A DNA stretch of 39,928 nucleotides from an uncultured Flavonifractor sp. (GTDB lineage Bacteria; Bacillota; Clostridia; Oscillospirales; Oscillospiraceae), in contig CALWOL010000048.1 in assembly GCA_944383135.1 (NCBI GenBank), forward strand, positions 1 through 39,928. The letters are read 5' to 3'. Positions 17,731-25,995 of the stretch are shown here, piece after piece (the stretch's first letter is position 1; each line of letters begins with the position of its first letter). Made by a program: the position numbers and the translations under genes. The notes beneath the pieces were generated by a model, which was not told where the DNA came from, did no database searches, and was given only the letters and a program-made list of their open reading frames with translations.

Positions 17731-17820
17731 GCCGCTTTGCGGGGGCTTCCTTGCGGGCCCCAGCGCAGATGGGGCGGCGGCAACGCCGTACAAGCGTTTT
17801 TGCCTTGGCAAAAACCTTGG

Positions 17821-17853
17821 GTCCGGGTGGATTCACTCCACCCGGACTTTTTT
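17821..17853 (+). terminator. Terminator after rubrerythrin
   Basis: An 11-bp perfect stem (17821-17831 with 17837-17847) with a 5-nt loop is followed by six T. A second small inverted repeat, GTTTTTGCC/GGCAAAAAC, lies just upstream at 17796-17815. Confidence 0.85.
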
Positions 17854-17890
17854 ACAACAGGGGCCCCCGTCCGGCCGCGCCGGATGGGGC

Positions 17891-17960
17891 AGCCCCCGGC
17901 GTATGCCCGGTGTGTGCGCATCCTCAGGCCTATTTCGAACTGCGGGCCGTGAACTACTGA
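17891..17960 (+). pseudogene. 3' relic of a second rubrerythrin gene
   Basis: Positions 17891-17960 align without gaps to the last 70 nt of rbr (17661-17730), exactly 230 bp apart, with 61 of 70 bases identical. In the rbr frame all nine differences are third-position and synonymous. Both end in the same rubredoxin-knuckle peptide, APGVCPVC to RAVNY, and a stop. Upstream of 17891 the match ends and no ferritin-like part is present. The pattern implies that the copy evolved as a functional gene before losing its 5' part. It is not a gene now. Confidence 0.8.
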
Positions 17961-17971
17961 TAGAAGCCACG

Positions 17972-18008
17972 AAAAAGCATCCGTCTGTTCCAGACGGATG
18001 CTTTTTTT
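17972..18008. terminator. Bidirectional terminator between the rubrerythrin relic and the kinase gene
   Basis: A perfect 16-bp stem (17972-17987 with 17991-18006) with a TTC loop, A5 on the left and T7 on the right. It was probably the terminator of the lost second rubrerythrin gene and also ends the minus-strand kinase gene. Confidence 0.9.
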
Positions 18009-18016
18009 GCGCAGGA

Positions 18017-19270
18017 TTAACGCCTGGGAAGCAATGCGGTGAACACCGTACCTGTGTCCGCTCGACTGACCGCCGCAATACTGCCCCGGTGGTGCTCCAC
18101 GATGGCCTTTGCAATGGCCAGGCCCAGGCCGTAGCCCCCTTGGCTCCGGTCCCGGGCGGTATCCGCCCGGTAAAACCGCTCAAACAGGTGGGGCAGATGC
18201 TCCGGGGGAATGAGAGAGCCGGTGTTGCGCACCGCGAGGCGGAGCTTGTCCTGCTGGCGAGTCAGCTCCAGCTCCACCGCGCCCTGGTCTCCGGCATATT
18301 TGACGGCGTTGTCCAGGAGAATCCGCACCAGCCGCCGCAGCTGGCTTTCGTCGCCGGTCAGAATAAGGCCCGGCTCCACCCGGGCCTCCAGCCGGACACC
18401 CGCCTCAAAGGCCACCGGTTCAAAGGGGAGCAGGCAGCCCTGAATCAGCTCGCTGAAATCCACTGCGGTGAGGTGAGTTTCCAGCCTGGCGTCGTCGGAT
18501 TTTGCCAAAAAGAGCAAGTCCTCCACCAGACCCTTCATCTGCCGGGCCTCCTCCTGGGTGTACTCCAGCCACTTGGACTGGACGGCCACCGTGTCTGAGG
18601 GGTGGGAGAGCACAATCCCGGTGTTGGCCAGAATGACAGTGAGGGGGGTTTTCAGCTCATGGGAGGCGTCCGCCACAAACTGCCGCTGCTGTTTCCAGGC
18701 CTTTTCCGTCGGACGGAGGGCCAGGGAGGAGAGAAACAGCCCCACGAAGAAGAAGGCGGTCATGGCCAGCAGCCAGATGAGCAGACAGGTGAGAACCAGC
18801 GTGCGCAGGGAGCCGGTCTCCCAGCTCTGGTCGGCAAAGGCAATCAGCACCGTGCTGTCAGGCCGCTCATCGGTGAGAAAGCGCAGATGGAGACCGCTCA
18901 GAACGCCCCGGTTTTCCTCCGCCGCCAGGGCCAGCTCCGCCGCCTCCTCCGCGGTCTCCTGAGACACGTCCACCTGTCCACCGTCATTGACGGAGGTGAC
19001 GGTGCCGTCCTCCACAGTGACCACAAAGACGGGTACCAGGGAAAAACGGCGCCCTTCCTCCAACCCGCTGCGGTCCGGCGGGGGCGCGCCTATTTCAAAC
19101 CGGGGAATTTCCCCGTCCTTCCAGTTGAGGGCCATCCGCATGGCCGTTTCACTCTGCTCCTCCAGACGCCGGGCATTGGCGCCCACCAGCAGGGCCAGCA
19201 CCACCGTCAGCACCAGTCCCACCAGCAGCAGATTGATGAGAATAAACTTCCGCCGCAGCCGCCGGATCAT
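18017..19270 (-). CDS. Sensor histidine kinase
   Basis: A 417-residue membrane kinase. There are two membrane segments (about residues 8-30 and 156-183) around an extracytoplasmic sensor of about 125 residues, with no recognised fold. The HisKA box FVADASHELKTPL has the phosphorylated His near residue 204. The ATPase domain has the N box LVRILLDNAVKYAG and the G box GGYGLGLAIAKAIVEHH. Its ATG overlaps the stop of the response regulator gene (ATGA at 19267-19270). The partner and the divergent exporter operon suggest it senses an exported or envelope-active compound; this is inference. Confidence 0.92.
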   Translation of the reverse strand: MIRRLRRKFILINLLLVGLVLTVVLALLVGANARRLEEQSETAMRMALNWKDGEIPRFEIGAPPPDRSGLEEGRRFSLVPVFVVTVEDGTVTSVNDGGQVDVSQETAEEAAELALAAEENRGVLSGLHLRFLTDERPDSTVLIAFADQSWETGSLRTLVLTCLLIWLLAMTAFFFVGLFLSSLALRPTEKAWKQQRQFVADASHELKTPLTVILANTGIVLSHPSDTVAVQSKWLEYTQEEARQMKGLVEDLLFLAKSDDARLETHLTAVDFSELIQGCLLPFEPVAFEAGVRLEARVEPGLILTGDESQLRRLVRILLDNAVKYAGDQGAVELELTRQQDKLRLAVRNTGSLIPPEHLPHLFERFYRADTARDRSQGGYGLGLAIAKAIVEHHRGSIAAVSRADTGTVFTALLPRR

Positions 19271-19944
19271 CCCACCGGTACCTCCAGGTAGTAGCCCACC
19301 TTGCGGACGGTGCCGATGGTGACATTGGAGGAGAGGTAAAGCAGCTTTTTCCGGAGGAAGGAAATATAGACCTCCACATTGTTGTCCTCCGCCTCCGATT
19401 CCAGACCCCATACCCGGGCGATGATATCCTCCTTGGGCACCACGGAGCGGGGGTGGCTCATCAGCTGCCGGAGCACATCAAATTCCTTAAAACCCAGCCG
19501 GACATATTTGTCACCCCGGCGCAGGCAGCGGGTGGACAGCTCCAGCACCAAATCCCCGGCGGCCAGCTGCTCTCCCAGCACCTCCCCCTGCCGCCGGGTG
19601 AGGGCCCGCACCCGGGCCAGCAGCTCTCCAATGTCAAAGGGCTTGGTCATGTAGTCGTCGGCGCCGCAGTCCAGTCCGGCAATTTTGTCGGGTACCTCGT
19701 CCCGGGCAGTGAGCATCAAAATGGGGGTGGAAATATGGGCGGCCCGCAGCCGCCGCGCCACCTCAAAGCCGTCCACCTTGGGGAGCATCACATCCAGGAT
19801 AATGGCGTCATACTGACCGGTGAGGGCGTAGTCCAGCCCGTCCGCCCCGTCGTAGACCAAATCCGTCTGATAGCGCTGTTCCATCATAATCTGCCCCAGC
19901 GCCTCCGCCAGCCGCCGCTCGTCCTCCACAATCAGAATCCGCAT
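19267..19944 (-). CDS. OmpR/PhoB family response regulator
   Basis: A 225-residue regulator. The receiver domain (1-120) has the acidic pair VEDE, the phosphoacceptor Asp near residue 51 in IILDVMLPKVDG, and KPFDIGELLARVRAL. The C-terminal winged-helix DNA-binding domain ends with DNNVEVYISFLRKKL and RKVGYYLEV. ATG 19944 is chosen over a start at 19977 because it gives the normal family N-terminus MRILIVEDE and has AAGGAACC upstream. It probably binds the paired TTFCAG-type direct repeats between this gene and the exporter operon, where the repeat unit is TTTCAG. Confidence 0.93.
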   Translation of the reverse strand: MRILIVEDERRLAEALGQIMMEQRYQTDLVYDGADGLDYALTGQYDAIILDVMLPKVDGFEVARRLRAAHISTPILMLTARDEVPDKIAGLDCGADDYMTKPFDIGELLARVRALTRRQGEVLGEQLAAGDLVLELSTRCLRRGDKYVRLGFKEFDVLRQLMSHPRSVVPKEDIIARVWGLESEAEDNNVEVYISFLRKKLLYLSSNVTIGTVRKVGYYLEVPVG

Positions 19945-19975
19945 AGTTGTAGGTTCCTTCCTGTACTTTTTTTCC

Positions 19976-20008
19976 ATGATAGTCCGTCAGCCTGAAATTT
20001 GTCTGAAA
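19976..20008 (-). promoter_or_regulatory. Regulator-box promoter of the two-component operon
   Basis: On the minus strand, TTTCAG-N5-TTTCAG (complement of 19992-20008, an 11-bp period) is followed by exactly 10 bp and then TATCAT (19976-19981) as -10. The box sits where a -35 would be, the layout of PhoB-type activated promoters. The leader to ATG 19944 is about 25 nt. Confidence 0.75.
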
Positions 20009-20071
20009 AAAGAATAGCAGACCGGGGCGAAAAAAGGTTTTACAGAGTGTTAACAATTTCTGGGGGCGATA

Positions 20072-20104
20072 TTTCAGTGTAATTTCAGCTTGCGGCACTA
20101 TACT
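20072..20104 (+). promoter_or_regulatory. Regulator-box promoter of the exporter operon
   Basis: TTTCAGTGTAATTTCAG at 20072-20088 is the same TTTCAG direct repeat with 11-bp period, followed by exactly 10 bp and TATACT (20099-20104). It mirrors the divergent promoter at 19976-20008 in sequence and spacing. The leader to ATG 20141 is about 30 nt. Confidence 0.8.
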
Positions 20105-20140
20105 GTCCCGGAAACCGAAACAGAATGGGAGGAGCCATTT

Positions 20141-21973
20141 ATGCAGCTTATGTTGCGGAAAAAGCCGGCGTCCGGGCCGGAGACCCCCACGGCGGTGGAG
20201 CCGGACTTCCCCCGGCCCGGGAAAAAGCGCAGGCTCACCGCCCGGCGGGTGGCGGCTCTGGTGGTGATTGCCGCGCTGCTGGCAGGGGGTGGTGTGGGCA
20301 TTCGGAAGCTCTTTTTCACGGAAAGTCAACAGACGGCGCTGACGGAGCGCACCACCTACGGCAGCCTGTCCACCACCATTGAGGGGACCGGTACCACCCT
20401 GCCGGCGGACAGCGTGAGCTATACCACCGCCTCTGACAGTGAGATTACCGCCGTCTACGTCTCCGCCGGGGACACGGTGGCGGCGGGGGACCTGCTGTAC
20501 ACCCAGGATTCCACCGAGCTGGACGAGGAAATCGAAGACTATCAGGACGAGATTACCCAGCTGGAGAACACCCTGTCGGATGCCCAGGACCAGCTGGCGG
20601 ACCTGAACGAGAGCCTGGCGGAGCTGACAGTTACCGCGCCCTTTTCCGGCCGGGTCACCGGTGTGACGGCAGAGGTGGGGGACAGCGTCAACGCGGGAAC
20701 CAAGCTGGCCACCCTGGTGGATGACAGCAAAATGACCCTCACCCAATATTTCAGCTATGCCTATCAGGACCAGGTCTATGTGGGCATGGAGGCGGCCATT
20801 TCCATCGCCAGCCTGATGAATACCTTTTCGGGCACCGTGACCGATGTGAAGCTGGTGGACCGGGTGACCACCGAGGGTACCCGCTGCTTTGCCGTAACGG
20901 TGACGGTAGACAATCCCGGGGCCCTGGCCGAGGGGATGAGCGGCGCGGGCTACCTGGTGGCGGACAGCGGGGAGAAGATTTATCCCGCGGTGGAGGGCAC
21001 CCTGGAGTACTACGCCAGCAAGGACATTGTGGCGGAAACCGGTGGGGAGCTCACCGCGGTCAATGTGTCCGATTACGAGTCGGTGTCCAGGGGAAAGCTG
21101 CTCTTTTCCATTGACGGATCCGATTTGGAGAAGCAGGTGGAGTCGGTCAGCCGGACCATCACCCAGACCCAGGACAAGATTACCCAGACCCAGGAGAAGA
21201 TTGCGGAGACGGAGGAGAAGCGGAGCAGCTACGACGTCACCGCGGAAATTTCCGGCAAGGTGATTATGGTGGGGGTTCAGGAGGGAGAGAGCCCCCGGCA
21301 GGCGGGGCAGACGGCGGTCACCCTATACAATATGGACTCCATGACCATTACCGCCAACATTGACGAGCTGGATATCGACAGCATTGAGATGGGCATGGAG
21401 GTGGACATCACCCAGTCCGGAGCGGAGCGAGACACCCATTACACAGGGACCGTAACCGCCATCAGCTACGAGGCCACCAACAGCAACGGCGTGGCCTATT
21501 TCCCCATCACCATTACCATCCCCAGCGAGGGCGCCCTTTCCGCCGGGGTAAACGTGTCCTACACCATCACCGTGGGGGATGAATCGGAGGGCGTGCTGGC
21601 CCCCATCGCCGCCCTCCAGAGCACCACGGAGGGGACCTGCCTCTTTGTGAAGGCGGACAGCCGCCCGGACAACGCGGTGGATTTGGAGGACGGGGTAGTG
21701 CCCGACGGCTTTTATGCCGTTCCGGTGGAAACCGGGGTGTCCAGCAGCCAGTATGTCCGCATCCTCTCCGGTGTGGAGGCGGATGTGGAGGTATTCACCC
21801 GCTGGCAGCAGGCGGCGCCCTCCGGCGGCGAAACCACCAGCCAGGGAGAAGGTGGCCAGGAGTTTGAAGGCATGCCTGACTTCAGCCAGGGCGGCGGTAT
21901 GCCCGGCGGTATGGGCGGCGGAAACATGGGCGGCGGCATGCCTGGCGGCATGGGCGGCAGAGCCATGAGCTGA
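20141..21973 (+). CDS. HlyD/MacA-type adaptor protein of an ABC exporter
   Basis: A 610-residue adaptor. A basic cytoplasmic N-terminus is followed by one membrane anchor (about residues 36-54). Two biotinyl-lipoyl-like regions follow, and two helical hairpin segments (LDEEIEDYQDEITQLENTL; then ITQTQDKITQTQEKIAETEEK) predict coiled coils. The C-terminus is an unusual Gly/Met-rich tail with repeated GGMPGGMGG-like units. In monoderm bacteria such MacA-like proteins work with a MacB-type ABC pump without TolC. GGGAGGA precedes ATG 20141. It is first in the operon with the ATPase, the permease and an SLH protein. Confidence 0.88.
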   Translation: MQLMLRKKPASGPETPTAVEPDFPRPGKKRRLTARRVAALVVIAALLAGGGVGIRKLFFTESQQTALTERTTYGSLSTTIEGTGTTLPADSVSYTTASDSEITAVYVSAGDTVAAGDLLYTQDSTELDEEIEDYQDEITQLENTLSDAQDQLADLNESLAELTVTAPFSGRVTGVTAEVGDSVNAGTKLATLVDDSKMTLTQYFSYAYQDQVYVGMEAAISIASLMNTFSGTVTDVKLVDRVTTEGTRCFAVTVTVDNPGALAEGMSGAGYLVADSGEKIYPAVEGTLEYYASKDIVAETGGELTAVNVSDYESVSRGKLLFSIDGSDLEKQVESVSRTITQTQDKITQTQEKIAETEEKRSSYDVTAEISGKVIMVGVQEGESPRQAGQTAVTLYNMDSMTITANIDELDIDSIEMGMEVDITQSGAERDTHYTGTVTAISYEATNSNGVAYFPITITIPSEGALSAGVNVSYTITVGDESEGVLAPIAALQSTTEGTCLFVKADSRPDNAVDLEDGVVPDGFYAVPVETGVSSSQYVRILSGVEADVEVFTRWQQAAPSGGETTSQGEGGQEFEGMPDFSQGGGMPGGMGGGNMGGGMPGGMGGRAMS

Positions 21974-21984
21974 GGAGGTGCGGC

Positions 21985-22713
21985 ATGAGCTTAATCCGAC
22001 TGGACAATGTGTATAAAATTTACGGCCAGGGCCAGGAGAACCAGGTCAACGCCCTGGACGGGGTGACCCTGGAAATCGAACAGGGGGAGTTTGTGGCCAT
22101 CATCGGTACCTCCGGCTCCGGAAAATCCACCATGATGAATATCCTGGGCTGTCTGGATGTGCCCACCGCCGGCGAGTACTTCCTGGACGGCACGCCCATC
22201 AGCGGCCGCGGCCGCCGGGAGCTGGAGCTCATCCGCTCCCGGAAGATTGCCTTTATCTTTCAGGGCTATAACCTGATTCCCTCCCTGAATGTGTGGCAGA
22301 ACGTGGCTCTGCCCATGCTCTATCAGAAAATTCCCCTGGCCCAGCGGAAGGCGAGGGCCATGGAGGCGCTGGAGCGGGTGGAGATTGCCGCCAAGGCGGA
22401 CTACCGGCCCGGTCAGCTCTCCGGCGGACAGCAGCAGCGGGTGGCCATTGCCCGGGCCATCGCGGCCCGTTCCCCCATTCTGATGGCCGACGAGCCCACC
22501 GGCGCCCTGGACTCCAAAACCGGCGCCCAGGTTCTGGCCCTGATGAAGGAAATGAACCGGGAGGGCACCACCGTCATTCTCATCACCCATGACAACGGGA
22601 TTGCGGCGCAGGCCCACCGCACCGTGCGGGTCATGGACGGAAAAATCGTGCATGACAGCCTGTGGGACGGCCTGCTGGTGGATTTGCCCGTGGCCCGGGC
22701 GGTGGCGCCGTGA
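21985..22713 (+). CDS. ABC transporter ATP-binding protein (MacB/LolD type)
   Basis: A 242-residue ATPase with Walker A GTSGSGKST (about residue 41), Q-loop FQGYNLIPSLNVWQN, the signature LSGGQQQR, Walker [14 protein letters not shown] and the H-loop ITHD. It is of the MacB/LolD subfamily, which drives export of peptides or lipophilic compounds. It lies 11 nt after the adaptor gene, with GAGGAGG in between. Its stop overlaps the GTG start of the permease gene. Confidence 0.95.
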   Translation: MSLIRLDNVYKIYGQGQENQVNALDGVTLEIEQGEFVAIIGTSGSGKSTMMNILGCLDVPTAGEYFLDGTPISGRGRRELELIRSRKIAFIFQGYNLIPSLNVWQNVALPMLYQKIPLAQRKARAMEALERVEIAAKADYRPGQLSGGQQQRVAIARAIAARSPILMADEPTGALDSKTGAQVLALMKEMNREGTTVILITHDNGIAAQAHRTVRVMDGKIVHDSLWDGLLVDLPVARAVAP

Positions 22714-23891
22714 ACGCACTGGTCATGGCCCTGGACTCCATCCGGGAGAAAAAGGGCCGCTCCTTTCTCACCATGCTGGGCATCATCATCGGCGTGGCCG
22801 CGGTGCTGGTGCTGGTGGCCCTGGTGTCGGGCTACAACGCCGACATCACGGCCTACTATGAAAAGCTGGGGGTCAACAAGGTGGGGGTTACCGTCACCTG
22901 GTATGATTCCAGCCGGGCGGTGGATGTGCTGGACGCCCTGTATGAGTACGGCAACGGGGAGCTGGGGGACAGGGTGGAGGGAGTAAGTCCCGACGTGTCC
23001 GTCGCCCTGCCCCTGAAGTACCGCACTACCACCCTGGAGAGCTCCACCGTGTATTTCGGCAGCGACCAGTATGCCGCCTGCAGCAACTACACGCTGGAGA
23101 GCGGACGGGACATCAAGAGCTTTGACGTGGAGCAGCGGAACATGGTGTGCGTGCTGGGCTCCTACGTGGCGGACAGCCTGTTCCAGTATGCCGATCCCAT
23201 AGGGGAGACCGTCTACATTGCCGGAAACCCCTTCACCGTGGTGGGCACCTACTACCAGAAGGACGGGGGCACCGAGGATTCCATGGATGACATGGTGGTG
23301 ATTCCCTATTCCCTGGACCGGTCCATGCTCCAGACCGACTACCTCACCTCCTTCACGGTGAAGGTGGATACCTCCGACCACATGGACAGCGTGATGGCCG
23401 GCCTGGAGGTGCTTCTGGCGGAGACCATTCCCTCCACCGTGGGGGAGTACGCGCTGGAGAACGGCAACTCCGCCATGACGGAGTCCACAGAGGAGATGAC
23501 CTCCATGAGCGTGGTGCTGGGCGGCATCGCCGGCATCGCGCTGCTGGTGGGCGGCATCGGCATTATGAACATCATGCTGGTGACGGTGACCGAACGCACC
23601 CGGGAAATCGGCATCAAAAAGTCCATCGGCGCCCCCCGGGGAGAGATTGTGGGCCAGTTCCTGGTGGAGGCCGCCATCCTCAGCGGCATGGGCGGCGTCA
23701 TCGGGATACTGCTTGGCTTTGGCCTGAGCCTGGTGCTGGGCAAAGCCATGTATGACTTGATTCTGCTGCCCAACGGTCTGGTGACGGCGGGGGCCTTTGC
23801 CTTCTCCGTGGTCATCGGCATTGTGTTCGGCATCTATCCGGCGGTGAAGGCCTCCAACCTCCAGCCGGTGGATGCCCTGCGGGCGGACTGA
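22710..23891 (+). CDS. MacB/FtsX-type ABC permease
   Basis: A 393-residue permease with four membrane segments in the MacB pattern. One is near the N-terminus (FLTMLGIIIGVAAVLVLVALVSG), followed by an extracytoplasmic domain of about 220 residues. Three C-terminal segments begin with SVVLGGIAGIALLVGGIGIMNI. The loop TERTREIGIKKSIGA is the conserved ATPase-coupling element. The GTG at 22710 overlaps the upstream stop (GTGA). An ATG at 22725 is possible but has no ribosome-binding site. It should pair with the preceding ATPase and adaptor. Confidence 0.93.
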   Translation: MNALVMALDSIREKKGRSFLTMLGIIIGVAAVLVLVALVSGYNADITAYYEKLGVNKVGVTVTWYDSSRAVDVLDALYEYGNGELGDRVEGVSPDVSVALPLKYRTTTLESSTVYFGSDQYAACSNYTLESGRDIKSFDVEQRNMVCVLGSYVADSLFQYADPIGETVYIAGNPFTVVGTYYQKDGGTEDSMDDMVVIPYSLDRSMLQTDYLTSFTVKVDTSDHMDSVMAGLEVLLAETIPSTVGEYALENGNSAMTESTEEMTSMSVVLGGIAGIALLVGGIGIMNIMLVTVTERTREIGIKKSIGAPRGEIVGQFLVEAAILSGMGGVIGILLGFGLSLVLGKAMYDLILLPNGLVTAGAFAFSVVIGIVFGIYPAVKASNLQPVDALRAD

Positions 23892-23909
23892 GAGAAGGAG
23901 GAGATTCCA

Positions 23910-25943
23910 TTGAAACGAAGATTCTGCGCCCTGCTGACAGCGGCGGGGCTGTGCCTGACCCTGGCGGTGCTGCCCGCCCCGGCGGCGGCCTTTTCCGATG
24001 TCAGCGGGGATACCGCCGAGGCGGTGGAGGTGCTGTACAGCCTGGGCATTGTCTCCGGCTATTCCGACGGGGCCTACCATCCGGAGGACGGCCTGACCCG
24101 CGCCCAGTTCTGCAAGCTGGCGGTGCTGGCGGAGGGCCATGGAGACCAGGTCACCGGCAGCGCCTACCGCACCCTTTTTTCCGACGTGCCGGGCGGCCAC
24201 TGGGCGGCCCCCTACATCAATCTGGCCTATGAGGAGGGGCTGGTCTCCGGCTATGGAAACGGCACCTTCGGTCCTGACGACGCGGTGACGGTGGGGCAGG
24301 CGGTGACGGTGGTCCTCCATCTGCTGGGCTATACTACCGAGGACGTGGGCCCCTTCTGGCCGGAGGACTACATGAGCCTGGGGGAGAAGCTGGGCCTGCT
24401 GGACGGGATTTCCACCGACCCCAGTCACGCCCTCACCCGGGGCGAGGCGGCCCTGCTGCTTTGCGGCCTGCTGTCCCAGACGGACAAGGAGGGAGGCGAC
24501 TACTTCAACAGGCTGTGTGCCTCCAGCGTGACCGGCGCGGTGCTGCTGGACGTGGACGCGGAGGCCGACGACGGCACCGATGGCCTGGTGCAGATTTGTA
24601 CCACCCAGGGGCTGAGCTATTACGAACCGGAGGGGACGCTGTCTGCGGCCCTGGTGGGACGCCGGGGCACGTTGCTGCTGAATAAGGCGGGGGAGGCCTC
24701 CGGCTTCCTGCCAGACGGTACGGCAAGCCGCACCGTGGCCCTCTCGGCGGTGTCGGCCAGCGGTATCACCGATTCCGCCGGCAGCTTTATCAGCGTGTCC
24801 GGCTCGGTCAGCCTTCTGCTGGACGATTCCCTCGCCACCTACGGCGAGCGGTGGTACGACCTGGAGGGCCGGGAGACCGTCACCCTCTACTACAACGCCG
24901 GAGGCAAGGTGGACCTAGTGGCCGCCTCTCAGTCGACGGCCTACGAGGGCGTCACCCTCACCGGCTACTATGAGGGGGTCAGTCCCAACGCCGCCGCCGC
25001 CGATACCATCACCCTGCTGGGCATGGAGCTGCCGGTGGCGGAGGAGGGGCAGGCCAGTCTGAGCCGGTTTGACGTGGGGGAGCGCATCACCGTCACCCTC
25101 AACGGAGCAGGAGAGGTGTGCTCCGCCGTGGCCGCCAGTGAGAAGCAGACGGAGCTCTACGGCGTGCTGGGCAGCGGGGAGGTGACCCTCACCTGCGGCC
25201 TGACGGCCAGGGGCACCATCAGCGGCGACTCCGCCCAGACGGGGGACCTGGTCAAGGTCACGGCCACCGCCATGGGCAGGCTGTCGGTGACTCCGGCGGA
25301 AAAAAGCAGCGCCCTCTCCCTGAATCTGGACAAGAGAACGCTGGGCAGCATCCCTCTGTCAGACAGCGTGGCGGTTTACGAGCGGGTGAAAGACAGCATG
25401 GTGGTGGAGATTGCCCTGGAGGATATCCTGGTCAGTACCGTTTCCGCTTCCAAAATTGATTTCTATGCCACCGACGCCGACGGCGAGGTGAGCGTACTGC
25501 TGCTGGACGATGTGACCGGCGCGGCCTATACCTACGGGCTTCTGACCGCGGGGGAGCAGAGCGGCGGCAGCGGGGAGCTGAGCTACACCAATACCACAGT
25601 GTCGGTGGAGAACAGCGCCGGGGTCGGCCAGAGCTACCTCACCGGTCAGACCTTCCGGGGCGGTAGTATGGGCGGCATCGCCGTCAGCGGTGCGGGGAAG
25701 GCGGTAGCGGTAACCAGCCTGACCCAGAGCAAGGGGGTATCCCGTTCCGCCTTTGACGGGGAGGAGGCCGTGGTGGTGGACGGCACCCGCATTCCCATCA
25801 GCGAGGATGTGCAGGTCTACAACGCCGACAACGGCGGCTGGCTCACCCTGGCCCAGGCCAAGGCCTACACCGATACCTTTACCGTCTATTACAGCGGCAC
25901 GCCGGGGACGGACGCGGTGGTGCGCGTCATCGCCACACAATGA
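23910..25943 (+). CDS. SLH-domain cell-surface protein
   Basis: A 677-residue secreted protein. The signal peptide (about residues 1-28) ends at APAAAFS. Three S-layer homology repeats follow: FSDVSGDTAEAVEVLYSLGI, FSDVPGGHWAAPYINLAYEEG and a third around EDYMSLGEKLGLLDG. These should bind secondary wall polymer. The rest, about 470 residues, is beta-rich, Ser/Gly/Thr-rich and unrecognised. The start is TTG at 23910, with AAGGAGGAG about 7 nt upstream. It follows the permease by 18 nt, so it belongs to the exporter operon. A large terminator follows. Confidence 0.88.
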   Translation: MKRRFCALLTAAGLCLTLAVLPAPAAAFSDVSGDTAEAVEVLYSLGIVSGYSDGAYHPEDGLTRAQFCKLAVLAEGHGDQVTGSAYRTLFSDVPGGHWAAPYINLAYEEGLVSGYGNGTFGPDDAVTVGQAVTVVLHLLGYTTEDVGPFWPEDYMSLGEKLGLLDGISTDPSHALTRGEAALLLCGLLSQTDKEGGDYFNRLCASSVTGAVLLDVDAEADDGTDGLVQICTTQGLSYYEPEGTLSAALVGRRGTLLLNKAGEASGFLPDGTASRTVALSAVSASGITDSAGSFISVSGSVSLLLDDSLATYGERWYDLEGRETVTLYYNAGGKVDLVAASQSTAYEGVTLTGYYEGVSPNAAAADTITLLGMELPVAEEGQASLSRFDVGERITVTLNGAGEVCSAVAASEKQTELYGVLGSGEVTLTCGLTARGTISGDSAQTGDLVKVTATAMGRLSVTPAEKSSALSLNLDKRTLGSIPLSDSVAVYERVKDSMVVEIALEDILVSTVSASKIDFYATDADGEVSVLLLDDVTGAAYTYGLLTAGEQSGGSGELSYTNTTVSVENSAGVGQSYLTGQTFRGGSMGGIAVSGAGKAVAVTSLTQSKGVSRSAFDGEEAVVVDGTRIPISEDVQVYNADNGGWLTLAQAKAYTDTFTVYYSGTPGTDAVVRVIATQ

Positions 25944-25945
25944 GA

Positions 25946-25986
25946 AAAGCGGGGGACACAGGCCATGGGCCTGTGTCCCCCGCTTT
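25946..25986. terminator. Terminator between the two convergent export operons
   Basis: A perfect 19-bp inverted repeat (25946-25964 with 25968-25986) with an ATG loop lies between the SLH gene and the convergent adaptor gene. The T run is short (TTT), so it depends on the long stem. Confidence 0.8.
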
Positions 25987-25995
25987 CTGTCCCCA

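Noticed and set aside
17619..17960. A frame that ends with the rubrerythrin C-terminal peptide
   Set aside because: Its first two thirds read rbr in the wrong frame and then cross a terminator. Only the last 70 nt have meaning, as a gene relic.
22413..24428. Long minus-strand open frame under the ABC and SLH genes
   Set aside because: Low-complexity His/Gln/Gly product opposite well-supported genes. The same applies to 10022-11872 (minus), 12392-13810 (plus), 30611-32323 (plus) and 32332-34005 (plus).
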